Shown in pieces: positions 10,758 through 21,246 of a stretch of 24,363 nucleotides of DNA. Origin of the DNA: Paraglomus occultum. Lineage: Eukaryota; Glomeromycota; Glomeromycetes; Paraglomerales; Paraglomeraceae. The translations under genes were made by a program, and so were the position numbers. The notes under the pieces are model-generated. The model saw nothing but the letters and a program-made list of their open reading frames with translations, ran no database searches and was not told the DNA's origin. The DNA lies in assembly GCA_910592205.1 (NCBI GenBank), contig CAJVPJ010000466.1, positions 1 to 24,363 on the forward strand, in the 5' to 3' direction. Position 1 is the first letter of the stretch. The number at the start of each line of letters is the position of its first letter.

Positions 10758-13700
10758 TTAAAATATCGGAATCTGCCGCATTGATCTAGATGCCCATGCC
10801 GCAACCACGCCATATGGATCAATAGATATTGATCTATTGAGATCAACTCTAGCTTCATCATACCGTCTAAGATGACGATAAGTATCTCCCCTTCTACTTA
10901 ACGCAAACGCATCATCTGGAGCAAAAGTCAACAATTTATTGAGATCATCCAATGCATTTTCATACTGGCAGATCTTGCGATAGACGTCTCCTCTTCCCTT
11001 CAAAGCGAATTTGCAACTTGGGTCAATTTCCAACGATTTACCGAAATCATTCAACGCACATGCATGATTATCAAGCATCCGATGGACTTCTCCCCTTCTA
11101 CTCAACGCCCATACATAACTCGGCTCAATTTCCAACGCTTTATTGAATTCGCGTAATGAATTATTATAATTATGAAGCTTGTACAAGGCGGCTCCTCTTC
11201 TACTTAACAACCACGCATTATTTGGTTCAATAGTCAACGCTAGATTGAAGTCATTCAATGCATCAAAATAACATTTACGCTTGCGAGACACATCTCCCCT
11301 TCGACTCAATGCCCAAGCATCGTTCGGGTTGAGCCTTATCAATCTGTTGAAATCTCCTGTTGCTTCGCTAAAAGAACGGAACGCGTATTTGACAGATCCT
11401 CTCACTTTCAATGCCATTTTGCTGAATGGTTTAATAATCAATGTCCGTTCAACATCATTCAGTGCTTTGTCGTGCTTACCATGCCAGTAAAAGAGATATC
11501 CTCTTCTATTCAATGCCCAAGTATTATCTGGTTCAATCTCTAATGATTTGTCGAAATCCTCCATTGCGTTGTCATCCTGACCGAAGAAATGGTGAATGTA
11601 GCCTCTTCTACTCAATGCGTATGGATCTTTCGGTTGGATCTCCAACGATTTGTTAAAATCATTCAATGCAAGCTCGTACATATTAAGCTTGAAATAGAGA
11701 CCGCCTCGTGTTCTTAATGCCCACGCATTATTAGGTTCAATTTCTAATGATCTGTTAAAGTCTTTGACTGCCTCATCATAATTCTTAAGTGTGCGGTAAA
11801 CTTCCCCCCTTGCTCTCAATGCCCATGCACTATTTGGATCAAGCATCAATGACCTGTCAAAATCTTCCAGAGCCTTATCATATAGATTAATAGCATGATA
11901 GACGTCTCCTCTTCTACTCAATGACCATGCATCATTTGGTTCAATACATAAGGATTTATGAAGATCTTTCAATGCAAAGCCATATCGGCAACGTATGCGA
12001 TAGATATCTCCCCGCCTACTCAATACCCATGGATCATTCCGTTTAATCTTCAATGATTTATTGAAATCTCTCAATGCCTCGGTGAATTGATTAAGCTTGC
12101 GATAAATCTCTCCCCTTGCGTTCAATGCATGTACACAATTTGGTTTAATTTGCAATGCTTCATTGAAATCGTTCAGTGCGTTGCCATGTTGGTTAAGCGT
12201 TTGATAAACACCACCCCTTTTGTTCAAAGCCCACAAGTTGTTTGGCTCGATTTCTAACAATGTATTGAGATCTTTCAGTGCATTCTCACATTGTTCAAGC
12301 TTCCGATAGATACTAGCCCTTACTCTCAGCGCCCATGCGTTGTCCGGTGCAATCTCCAAAGACTTGGAAAAATCAATTAATGCATTGTCATAGTTCTTAA
12401 GCTTGCGATAGACAGAGCCCCTTGCTCTCAATGCCCAAGCATTGTTTGGTTCAAGTTCTAATGACTTGGTAAGATCATCCAACGCATCGTCATATCTTTC
12501 AAACACGTGGTAAACATCTCCTCTTCTGCTCAATGCCCACGCGTCATTGGGTTCGATTTCCAACGACTTACTGAGATCATTTAATGCATTGTCGTATTCA
12601 CCAAGCATTCGGTAGACGTCCCCTCTTCTACTCAACGCCCATGCGTCAGTTTCTTCAATTTCCAATAGACCATCAAAATCTTTCAACGCGTTGTCATATT
12701 GATCGAGCATTCTATACATGTCTCCTCTTTCCCTCAATGCAGAGACATTGTTTGGTTCCATCCGTAGTGATTTGTTGAGACTGTACAATAGATAACCATA
12801 TTGATCGACTAACGAATGCTGACCTTGAGTTCTTGCCAACAACTTTAATCTGATGCAAACTTCTTTGCAAAGTGGTCTCTTTTCAGGATTCTCATCCCAA
12901 CATTCTGAATAAAGCCCAATATATTCCTCAGAAGTTCCAAAACTTGGTCTGTCGCGAAACCCATTTAAGCGGAGTCCACTTATGTCAGCAGATGTTGTTA
13001 ATCCCTCGCACGGTAGTCTTCCGCTTGATATTTCCCACAATATTACTCCTAAGCTAAAGATATCTGACTTTTCTCCGTGAGAGTAATCGGATTTAGTAAA
13101 TAACCATGGATCTACATACGCAGCCTTTCCTTCATTTTTGGATGTAGATGCTAGGTAGATAACCATATCAGATAATCCAAAGTCGGTGATTTTGGCAACA
13201 CCTTTATGAATAAGGATGTTATTGGAATGCTAGTGATAGTCAAAAGACATGTGTAAAAATTAGAAAACTCATAATACTGACAAAACTCCGAGATACTTGT
13301 AAGAACGTATATTTAATTGGCAAAGGCACAAGTTGACACGTTGGTATACATTACCAGATCTTTATGGACCACTCCCAATCCATGCAAATGCTTCAAGCCA
13401 CTGGAAATACCCAAAGCGAGTGCAAGTTTGTCTGTCCACGACAACTCATGATAACAAATTCCTAAATATTCGCGTAATGTCCCCCCATCGGCGAACTCAA
13501 AAATCATGCAGTAATTGTCGAGCGTATCTGATAGAATGTGAATGAAAGCATTATTTTGCAATCGTTTGAGTGTGTGTGATCAGGACGCAAGTTTTGCTAG
13601 ATATACCTTTGCTTAAACCCAAGAATCGAATGATACTTGGATGGTGAGCGACTTGTTTGTGAATTTGAAGCTACAATTTTATGTGTAAACAAAATAGGTG

Positions 13701-13977
13701 TCACATTCTGCGATTGTCTTAATAGCAACAAATTCTTCAACATGTCAAATCAGTAGCACACATGTCTGTAAAATTGTCTGTAGAATTCTTCTTTTGGTCT
13801 CGTTCTGTTATGTAATAGTGACTTTACGACAACGCCTTCGGAATGCCTTAATGTCGCTTTATATACTACTCCGAGACTCCCATTACTAATTACGGTATGG
13901 TCTAAAACGTGTTCCTTTGGATGGAATTTTATAGAGCCATTTTGAATACTTTTCTCTAACAATGCTTTGGAAGACAT
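10758..13977 (-). CDS. Protein kinase (TKL-like) with 19 TPR repeats
   Basis: Exons on the minus strand: 13762-13977, 13607-13670, 13355-13527, 10758-13229; 974 aa. Residues 1-280 are a kinase domain: a glycine loop weakened to SNGSLGVVYKA, VVVKSL with the likely ATP lysine at 52, HHPSIIRFLGLS, catalytic HKDLHSNN (148-155), TDFGLSD (DFG at 167-169), AYVDP, and EKSDIFSLGVILWEI. From about residue 311 to the end come 19 units of exactly 34 residues with consensus AWALSRRGDVYRxLxxYDNALxDFxKSLEIEPNN, which are tetratricopeptide repeats; the last exon encodes all of them. Such kinases are probably cytosolic signalling proteins using the TPRs as a protein-binding scaffold; substrate and partners are unknown. 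The catalytic residues are present, so the kinase is probably active. Intron 1 placement is the least sure: the exon end holds a tandem FYRQFYRH. Confidence 0.85.
10800..12746 (-). repeat. TPR-coding tandem repeats, 102-bp period
   Basis: The 3' part of the kinase gene is itself a tandem DNA repeat of 19 units of 102 bp. On the plus strand each unit reads roughly CTCCTCTTCTACTCAATGCC, then GCATTATTTGGTTCAAT, then TTCCAACGA. The unit length never changes, as selection on the 34-residue TPR requires. Confidence 0.85.
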
Positions 13978-14376
13978 GACAGAAAGTCCGGCATTGTGTT
14001 CGTTATGACCTTATTTTATTTGACACGTTTTGGTCTGTGCCACAAGGTAACCATAATTTTTATTTTTGGAATTATAATAAGGGCTCTTCTAAATACGAGT
14101 ATGGGCACCTCCCATTCAAGGCAGAGGTCACTTTCAAGATTGCCCGATTCAAGATCTAGACTTGCTATTGCGACACCAACAAGTTGTCTATAGTATTTCT
14201 AACAAATCTCTTTAACTTTTATACTATTCGCGCATATAATAAAATGATCCTATGCTTGCGTTGCAGGGAAGGGGAGAGCGTCGTTACCATCCTCATTCGT
14301 CAAATTGTCATCCAATCTGCTCTATTTTACTAGGCTCTATCATCGACTGCTCATTCTATTTGCATGTAATTCAATA
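13978..14376. other. Gap between kinase 5' end and DUF4112 3' end
   Basis: About 400 bases with no gene I can support. Reading toward the kinase, an A/T-rich TCAAATAAAATAAGG stretch lies roughly 40 bases before its ATG and could serve as a weak TATA element. Otherwise I see nothing. Confidence 0.4.
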
Positions 14377-15069
14377 TTATTCACGTTTGTTCCGTGATCT
14401 GCGTGCCTGTGGTGCGTTATTTCTTGGTTTCAACGGCTCATGAGTTGCACTGTTATATATGCAAATATCGTCTCCATATTTCTCTTCTAACCATTTTTCG
14501 AGCATGAAGAGGTTATATAAATTGGCTTTAAACAGAAGATCCAATGCATCACCTATACAAAGTACCGTCAGTGTTTGATACAATTTATCTCCCACTGGGA
14601 CAATTTTCACTCACCAATCCAGGGAAGCAGCCCAATAAAAGTGTCGAGTATTACAAGTCCTATCATCTTTATGAGTAGAATCTGAGGCAAGTCAGGGAAG
14701 AAACTTGTCAAGTGTATTTGGTAACAACCCATGAAGAAACCTGCCAGGTCGCCTTTAAAAACGCGGAAGACGACATGCTTTAATAGCCCGATAACTTTGT
14801 TACGCTGAAGCACGACAGGAATAAATTACTTACCCACTCCAGGAATCACCCCAATGATAGCATCCAATCCAACAGGAAAAGGAAGAAACGGGATAGAATC
14901 TAACCTAGAAAGCAACGCTGATTAGTAAAGACTATATTTATCAAGTTCACCTGTATATGCCTCACCATAATGCCACAGTCCTAACGCTTTCATATAGTGC
15001 TTGTGCTTCTCTTGGATTCTGTGGCCTTTTCCTCGGCGGAAATGGAATTTGAGTTCTAGTGTCTACCAT
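14377..15069 (-). CDS. DUF4112 family protein
   Basis: Exons on the minus strand: 14966-15069, 14834-14904, 14615-14752, 14377-14552; 162 aa with all phases in agreement. It shows the two duplicated family signatures: WLDSIPFLPFPVGLDAIIGVIPGVGD (split here as WLDSIPFLP and GLDAIIGVIPGVGD) and VILDTFIGLLPWIGDALDLLFKANLYNLFMLE (visible as DTFIGLLPWIGD and FKANLYNL). These glycine-rich hydrophobic stretches are the hallmark of DUF4112 proteins, small probable membrane proteins found in bacteria and fungi without an assigned function. The N-terminus is proline/arginine rich and the C-terminus ends in a basic ARRSRNKRE tail. A TATA-like box lies 40 bases upstream. Confidence 0.8.
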
Positions 15070-15108
15070 GATTATTAAGTGGTGCTTAGTGGGGTGGTGA
15101 ATAGGAGT

Positions 15109-15117
15109 ATTTTATAT
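15109..15117 (-). promoter_or_regulatory. TATA-like box of the DUF4112 gene
   Basis: Read on the minus strand this is TATAAAATA, 39 bases before the ATG at 15069. The spacing is the same as that of the phosphoglucomutase TATA-like box. Confidence 0.4.
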
Positions 15118-15481
15118 GATTATGTAACATTGAAATAGACAGAAAGATTTCAGGGGTTATCGTCACGTGTCATGACTTATAAAAAGTGGTGCTTCCCCCA
15201 AACAAGAGAACATGCCCTTTCATATGGCCATATACGACTGAAGTACTAAAAAAAAACTGCGAAACTTCAGTATTCAAAGTTGCCGCTATGTGGCAAACAA
15301 ACGAGAAACTTCTGACTGGGACTCATGGTTGCAAGATTCCTTCTCACAAATATCAAACCCAATTTTTTTATAAAATACCACATTTAAAAACTTTTTCGTT
15401 TTCTCAAATACAATACAAAAGACGCAATGGAAAATTTTACCGAAACCGCTAGAATTTCAGAAAGTAATGATGACATGTCTG
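15118..15481. other. Unassigned sequence before the repeats
   Basis: No gene is recognised. An 88-codon open frame (15186-15452, plus) is rich in Lys, Phe and Tyr, has no domain I know, and is probably chance. Confidence 0.35.
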
Positions 15482-15675
15482 AAAACCGCACGTCCCACTA
15501 AAGCTCAAACTTACCGCTACGTCCCCGAGGACGTTGGAAAGGGATGACTAGAGGATTCGGCTTGTCTGGCAAATGGGACAAATTTAAAAACCGCACCTCC
15601 ACTAAAGCCCGCGGACGTTGGAAAGGGCGAAAAGGGGAACTAGAGGATTTGGCTTGTCTGGCAAATGGGCTAAAT
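15482..15675 (+). repeat. Two-copy tandem duplication next to satellite
   Basis: The segments 15482-15587 and 15588-15675 share, in order, AAACCGCAC, CACTAAAGC, GGACGTTGGAAAGGG, ACTAGAGGATT(C/T)GGCTT and GTCTGGCAAATGGG. The second copy is shorter because of a deletion after CACTAAAGC. The second copy runs directly into the first satellite unit. Confidence 0.8.
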
Positions 15676-15677
15676 CC

Positions 15678-16364
15678 CCTGAAACACCTGAAGAATACGC
15701 CTCTTCATTCATTACATTATTTGGTTCAATCTCCAACGACCAACCGATTCCCCAAAATTCAACATATTTGGAAGATGGACTTGGGAATATTACGAAATTC
15801 CCCTGAAACACCTGAAGAATACGCCTCTTCATTTATTACATTATTTGATTCAATCTCCACGACCAACAAAATTCAACATACTTGGAAGACAATTGTGGGA
15901 GTACTATGAAATTTCCCTGAAACACCTGAAGAATACGCCTCTTCATTTATTACATTATTTGATTCGATCTCCAACGACCAACAAAATTCAACATGCTTGG
16001 AAGACAAACGTGGGAGTACTACGAAATTTCCCTGAAACACCTGAAGAATACGCCTCTTCATTTATTACATTATTTGATTCAATCTCCAACGACCAACAAA
16101 ATTCAACATACTTGGAAGACAAACATGGGAATACTATGAAATTTCCCTGAAACACCTGAAGAATACGCCTCTTCATTCATACATTATTTGATTCAATCTC
16201 CAACGACCAACCGATTCCCCGCAATTCAACATACTTGGAAGACGGGTTTGGGAATATTACGATATTCCCCTGAAACACCTGAAGAATATGCCTCTTCATT
16301 TGTTACATTATTTGATTCGATCTCCAACAACCAACCGATTCCCCAAAATTACCAGAAAACGCAA
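15678..16364 (+). repeat. Satellite: six 114-124 bp units
   Basis: Units start with CCTGAAACACCTGAAGAATA at 15678, 15802, 15916, 16031, 16146 and 16269, so spacings are 124, 114, 115, 115 and 123. Units 1, 5 and 6 are a long type with an extra CCGATTCCCC stretch; units 2-4 are a short type. Each unit contains GAAGA-7 nt-TCTTC, able to form a small hairpin. The segment ACATTATTTGGTTCAATCTC followed by CAACGAC in unit 1 matches the TPR-coding repeat of the neighbouring kinase gene read on the same strand. The minus strand of unit 1 still encodes SLEIEPNNV in the TPR frame, then loses it. Unit lengths that are not multiples of three and stops show it is not coding. Confidence 0.85.
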
Positions 16365-17313
16365 TCGTAAATTTTCAATTTTTGATAATTTTAATTATGT
16401 ATTTAAAAAACATGTATTCACAATATATTCGAGCAAATAAATGGATCTATAATATGTGTGATGGCTAAAATAGAGTCTTAAGAGATTGCGAGCAGACGAT
16501 GATCCCAACATGCTACGGGTCTACGTGACTTTTCGTATGGCAGGTCATAGGGCGTCACATTTCGCCGCAAACCAGGTCATATTAGAGACTAACGCTAAAA
16601 TTTCCGGCGGCAAAAAAACAAGTTTCTAGGCCAATATAATCACTGGTAGCAACATTTAGGTATAAGATTTGTCTAAGGACAATGGTATCAAAAGCCACAG
16701 TCTCTTGCCACCATATTAGACTAAACGTAAACTATCAATCGGCATATCGAGTATAAAGATTAAAAGTCTGGTTGGGAAGGAAATTTCGATCAGGAAATTT
16801 TGATATGCAATGCTCAATGTAGCCAGACCACGTCAGCTTTTCTCATTAAATGAGGATATTGATTCCATCTGACGAACTTCGATAATGAAATATGGTTTGG
16901 TCTAGGATAACTGAAGGAGATTGATCCGTTTAAAATGTGACGACCCAGCGACAGTACGATCCTTGCATACGCATTTGAGACAATATAAGCCATTGGCTGA
17001 CTTGAGATGGATCGTTCAAGAAAGGAGTTGACCCATTGGATCGGGCAAGGTAGGAGAGTAAGCTCGGTTGAAATATTCAAGAATGTTTTCTTTTTTGCAA
17101 GCCGCGAATACCCTTTTAGGTTTGCAGTTATTATTCAGTTACTAATAATTAAAAATAAAAATACAATAGATGCGCAAACAGCCGAAAAGGCTAAATGAAT
17201 AATAAACAGATAATTAGTTTGGATGAATGCAACCAATAATCGGCGACAAAATGTGTATGGAGACAGTACAATCTTCCTCGCTGACACCCTTCCCCCAATA
17301 AACGTGATTCATC
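16365..17313. other. Long gap without recognised gene
   Basis: About 950 bases after the satellite. I find no supported gene, RNA gene or element. An open frame at 16814-17080 (minus, 88 codons) resembles nothing I know. A small local duplication, GGAAATTTCGATCA then GGAAATTTTGATA, lies near 16780-16805. Confidence 0.4.
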
Positions 17314-18833
17314 TCACTTACCACCCAATATCATTTTGTACATAGCGAGATCTTTAGCCTTCTTCTTTCTCTTCTCCACTTCTTTCTGCATAGCCTCCAG
17401 CTGCCGCCCATAAATGGACCACAATCAGTATACGTTTCTGCTGCATCATTGCCAAGCCATTAAACTTACCGATTGTTGGTATTTTTGCAATGTAGTTTTC
17501 CCCGTTTCAATTCTTTGTTGTAATTCCTTAAGCCTGGTTGACATGTTTTCGCTCATTTGAACGGTATCTTCAAGTGCTGTGCTCGTACTTTCAACAGAGC
17601 GAGTACGCGACAGCAAGAGTGATTCAGCCAAATCCTGTGCAGTTGAAATTGAAAATAAAGTACTTTGTTGAAAACAAGCCGGTGAACTGGGGGATGCTCA
17701 CCTTTGTTTCTCGATCTAACTCTCGAAACTTTGTTATGTATGATTTAAATTCTTTTGTCCTTTGGTCTATCGTGTCCTATAAAGCCGTTTGTAACAGCAT
17801 GGTCAATACGACGAAAGAGAGCATCTGCTAAATTGCCTATATCTGTAACTTACTTGTAAAGCGCAGATATCCTCTTCATGACGTTTACATTTATTAACTA
17901 GATCTTTTATTAAATCATCTGCACTTCTTGTCGTTCCAGAATGGAATACGTCAATTAACGCATCACCACCCATCGTAACAATCACTTCTTTCTGCTCAAG
18001 CAAACAGCTCTTACTTGTGATTGTCATCTTTCTCATTCTCGCCCTCATTCTCGTCTTCACCTTCGCTATTGTATTCCATTGTTTCAGACTTCATCATTTC
18101 ATCAACAGCTTTATTCGGGCTATCTACTTAAATCATAGTAAGCAGGTCAGACCCACCTCAACTATCTTCTGCTAATCATCACGACTGTCGCTTTACTGTC
18201 AACAAAATAGTATGGACACTTACTCCGCATAGCCTGCTGTTTGATGTCACAGAAAAATTTCAATGAATTATAGAACATTCTTTTGTCGTTAAGGTTCTTT
18301 GATCGGAGAGCGAGTAGAAGGCTCCCTTTTATTACCAGTTGAAATGATGTTTCGTCTACACATAAAAAACAGTTGATAAGATATAAGTAAAATATATATG
18401 TTCCGTATGATTTATTTCCTATTCATAGCTATGGCCAACCTATGTTAGCCATATTCCAGAGAAGACTGCAAAGTTATAGTCTCAACCATACAGCCCATCC
18501 ACATTTGCCAAACTCACCAGAACCCTCTCCATTGTCTTCAGCCACCACCTCGTCAATATCGGCAAGCCTATTAAACTTAAGCCCTCTAAACACTTCTTGC
18601 ATGCTCTCCTTTATATCTATTTCACCGTCTCTCAACTCATTTCTTTCTTCAAAATAGTCCCTACACCAATCAAACGCCTTCCCTTCTTCGTTCTCAAAAT
18701 CCGCCGTCTCAATCCCATATTCATTCACTTTCATGAATACAAAGGGTGCATTTCCGAAACGAAAGACAAACAATTCCGTAAACGTGTTTGATTTACATCT
18801 TGGAGAAGAACGCGTGTCCTGTTGAACTAACAT
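17314..18833 (-). CDS. Unknown protein with C-terminal coiled coil
   Basis: I do not recognise this protein. A seven-exon model with consistent phases gives 319 aa: 18518-18833, 18224-18355, 18015-18126, 17854-17926, 17702-17776, 17470-17634, 17314-17400. The first 150 residues look globular (FTELFVFRFGNAPFVFMKV, then FQLVIKGSLLLALRSK). An acidic segment follows (EGEDENEGENEKDDN), and then a long heptad-like coiled coil (DLIKDLVNKCKRHEEDI to LQQRIETGKTTLQKYQQ and MQKEVEKRKKKAKDL). Globular head, acidic linker and coiled coil recall kinetochore or scaffold subunits, but this is only a resemblance. Two doubts remain: it may instead be two genes, as exon 3 can end in TAA at 18011 and a new ATG lies at 18026; and the start may lie further upstream (18907 or 18964) if a 20-nt intron at 18852-18871 is real. 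Confidence 0.5.
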
Positions 18834-18964
18834 TTGCTGTTGATCCAAAGTCTATAGAGACATAAAAATACCGTATCACGAATGGATTGTAACACATCAA
18901 TAGACATTATTATTACTACTATTTCTCCGGAGAGAATCAAGGCTCCATCAAGCAATTCCCACAT

Positions 18965-19353
18965 CAGCTGCAAGTGTAAGATTAAAGTCTGATTGCCCGC
19001 TATCAAAATACTGTATGTATTATGTACGGGCTTAAAGTTGGTGATATTTTTGATTTTAAGGTAGTTTGATCATAATAAAAATATGTGATCACCTGTTTAA
19101 GTCAGTAACCCCCCTTATCGGGAAACAGTAAATCTGTTTATAAATCTATAATAGCTTTTGGTTTGGTCTGTATGAGGAAACGAAACTGTTCATTTATTTA
19201 CAATTCAAAAGCAACAGACGCCAAATATGATAATTCAAGAAGTTTTTATTTCGGGCTTTCTCTTTTTAAAACTTTGCCTGTCATTGATTGAGTTTTTGTT
19301 GTCAATTGTCAAAGCTTCGGACAAGTTTTCGTAAGAACAGTGACAGTCGGCAT
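18965..19353. other. Gap between divergent genes
   Basis: About 390 AT-rich bases between the coiled-coil gene and the plus-strand gene that follows. It should hold the two promoters, but I see no clear TATA box or repeat. A CG alternation (GCGCGCGC) lies just past it, near 19375. Confidence 0.35.
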
Positions 19354-20034
19354 ATGAGATCGTACGTTACATGCGCGCGCGCTTTTGTTCCGAGTGTACG
19401 ATTAATTGTACGCATTTTCGGATCCGCCATTCGAATGCCGACAATTTTAAACATATTTAAAGACGCGTTCCCCAGTCTATTGTCATTTCAAAATCGTAAA
19501 CTCATAAACGTGTAACACTACCACCACCGACAACACCAAAAAAGGTTCAAGCAACAAGAAACTCTTTACCCACACATGGTCATCATCAACAAAGAGACCC
19601 TCCGACGAGCACGAACTTTCCCTGCAATCAAAATCGGATATTTCATTACTCTTTTCTAACCATAATTCCATTATCACTTCCCATGTTGGCCCATCACAAT
19701 GGGTTTGGATAGAATCTCAACCCCTTGAAGATAAGCTTAGACGTTACATAAAAGCTCGTGTCAAAGCACCTACAAGCGATATCAAAGAGCGATTGATGAA
19801 GTATTAACTGCCAGGTACGATTGTTGTTCGTTCCTGTTTTTATTTATTTAATTTAGTTTAATTTACAGCTTCAGATCATGACACAGAAAGCTCCTCTCAA
19901 AGTGATGACAATGATGGTGGTGGTGATAAGTATAAGCCAACAAAGCGGAAGTCAAAGCAGTCACCTGCGCCTGCTCCCAAACGAAGAAGTACACGTCTTG
20001 CATCTCAGAAGGGAAAAACCATAGGGACAGGATA
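19354..20034 (+). pseudogene. Doubtful gene with basic nuclear-type tail
   Basis: Likely exons are 19354-19495, 19545-19814 and 19869-20034. The first intron (49 nt, GT-AG) joins ...LLSFQNR to SSNKKLFTHTWSSSTKRPSD. Exon 2 continues WVWIESQPLEDKLRRYIKAR and DIKERLMKY, then meets an in-frame TAA at 19805-19807, seven bases before a good donor CCAG|GTACGA. Exon 3 is strongly protein-like: an acidic stretch SDHDTESSSQSDDND, then KYKPTKRKSKQSPAPAPKRRS and TRLASQKGK, with two nuclear-localisation-like basic clusters. So either the gene is damaged, the TAA is a sequence error, or exon 2 switches frame (another frame there reads YKRYQRAIDEVLTA and could join exon 3 at 19908-19912). Function unknown; a chromatin-associated protein would fit the tail. 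Confidence 0.35.
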
Positions 20035-21190
20035 ATTAACGGATCAATCATATACCAGCACAGTTCGTCTTTATCTCGACAGTAATTTGTGCGCAAAGTA
20101 TTCCAACAACCACGTGGAATTCCGCATATAGTCTGAGACCGTTATCATTTCATAATAATAAGTAGCCTGTTCGTCACATATAACGTCCAATTGCAAGTTC
20201 ACACATATTCGCAAAATCAATGAATTGGAACTTTCATGAGTTTACGAGACGCAAAAACGACTCTGCGAAACCCAAATGCAGTTTCCTTGACCCACAACCC
20301 TCACATAGTACTCTCCTAAAGGTGTAGCCAATATGTGACATTGGACGAATTATTCGTATATGGATAATCCACTTTTATAAAGGACAAGTAGTTCAAAACA
20401 TAAGAAGAAAAAGGCCTCGCGACTTGATAAGGCAATCTTTCGGATACGACGAAAAATCAAACACTAATTAACAATATGATGTCATTTTGCCAACGTCTGG
20501 TGGCTAAATCAGAAGAAGTAAGGGTCCATATTTATCCAAATGAGGCAAAGCTCGCAGTCGGTGTGGGAGCGTTCAAAACTAAGGCCCGAGATGCACAATG
20601 GCCTAATTGTGGATGAAAATGGCGGCGCTTCCTCCGGGCTGGAGCCTTGATTCTCTTCGGAGATAGTAGCTCGGATAACGAATTTGACTATAGCAAAATT
20701 TTTTCTGGTGCTTGACTAATGAAATTTCCTGGACATATCGAATTCAATTAGTTATCTGCGATAACATGACTAGAACTCTGTTAATTTATTGGTTTGCTCT
20801 GCTTAAGTAATGGTGTATATGACATATTCAAATTTTCAAGCTAAAGCTATTGACATTCGATGCGTAATTTTGCATACAATAAAGGTTTTGTTTGAACATG
20901 CGTCTTAACGTTGTTCCCAGTCTACTTTTTACATATTCAAAATTTGCTGTGATTTCAAAGTGTTACCCTTTTATAATGAAGGTATACTGATAATTTTATA
21001 GAACTTCCTCACAAAGAGAAAACCTGGGTATAACGAAGAAAAACAGAAGCAGGTTCATTGTGTAGTAATGCCTACTATTGATGTGTGTTACAATCACATC
21101 CGTTGTATACCATAAAAGTCAGAGCGTATATTTGGCGAGAATTCACGGAATAACATTACATACGAATGATGTATTATGATATCACAGTAG
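20035..21190. other. 1.2-kb gap without recognised gene
   Basis: No open frame or RNA gene is supported. The segment about 20640-20670 is a near-copy, in opposite orientation, of 18918-18949 (shared GGAGCCTTGATTCTCT and CGGAGA, then ATAGTAG), so it probably carries part of a dispersed repeat. The rest is AT-rich. Confidence 0.4.
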
Positions 21191-21193
21191 ATG

Positions 21194-21203
21194 GATATAT
21201 AAT
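21194..21203 (+). promoter_or_regulatory. TATA-like box of the NmrA-like gene
   Basis: GATATATAAT lies about 45 bases before the ATG at 21247, similar in spacing to the TATA-like boxes of the phosphoglucomutase and DUF4112 genes. Confidence 0.35.
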
Positions 21204-21246
21204 TCAACGGGTAACTGTCCGATTTACTACAACGTAACATGCCAAA

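Noticed and set aside
12541-12560. GGGTTCGATTTCC resembling a tRNA B box
   Set aside because: It is part of the TPR-coding repeat, and there is no A box or cloverleaf around it.
15186-15452. 88-codon plus-strand open frame as a gene
   Set aside because: It has no domain and no clear promoter or intron signals, its composition is like the AT-rich surroundings, and it runs into repeats.
15678-16364. Regular repeats as a CRISPR array
   Set aside because: The units are over 110 bp and similar along their full length, with no unique spacers, and the genome is eukaryotic.
15544-16370. Open frames in the satellite (both strands) as a repeat protein
   Set aside because: Units of 114, 115, 123 and 124 bp change frame from unit to unit, so no continuous repeat protein is possible.
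16814-17080. 88-codon minus-strand open frame
   Set aside because: It has no recognisable motif, neighbouring exons or conserved pattern.
18852-18871. 20-nt intron extending the coiled-coil gene upstream
   Set aside because: It is far shorter than every other intron here. The join keeps the frame but no conserved protein supports it, so it was kept only as a doubt in that entry.
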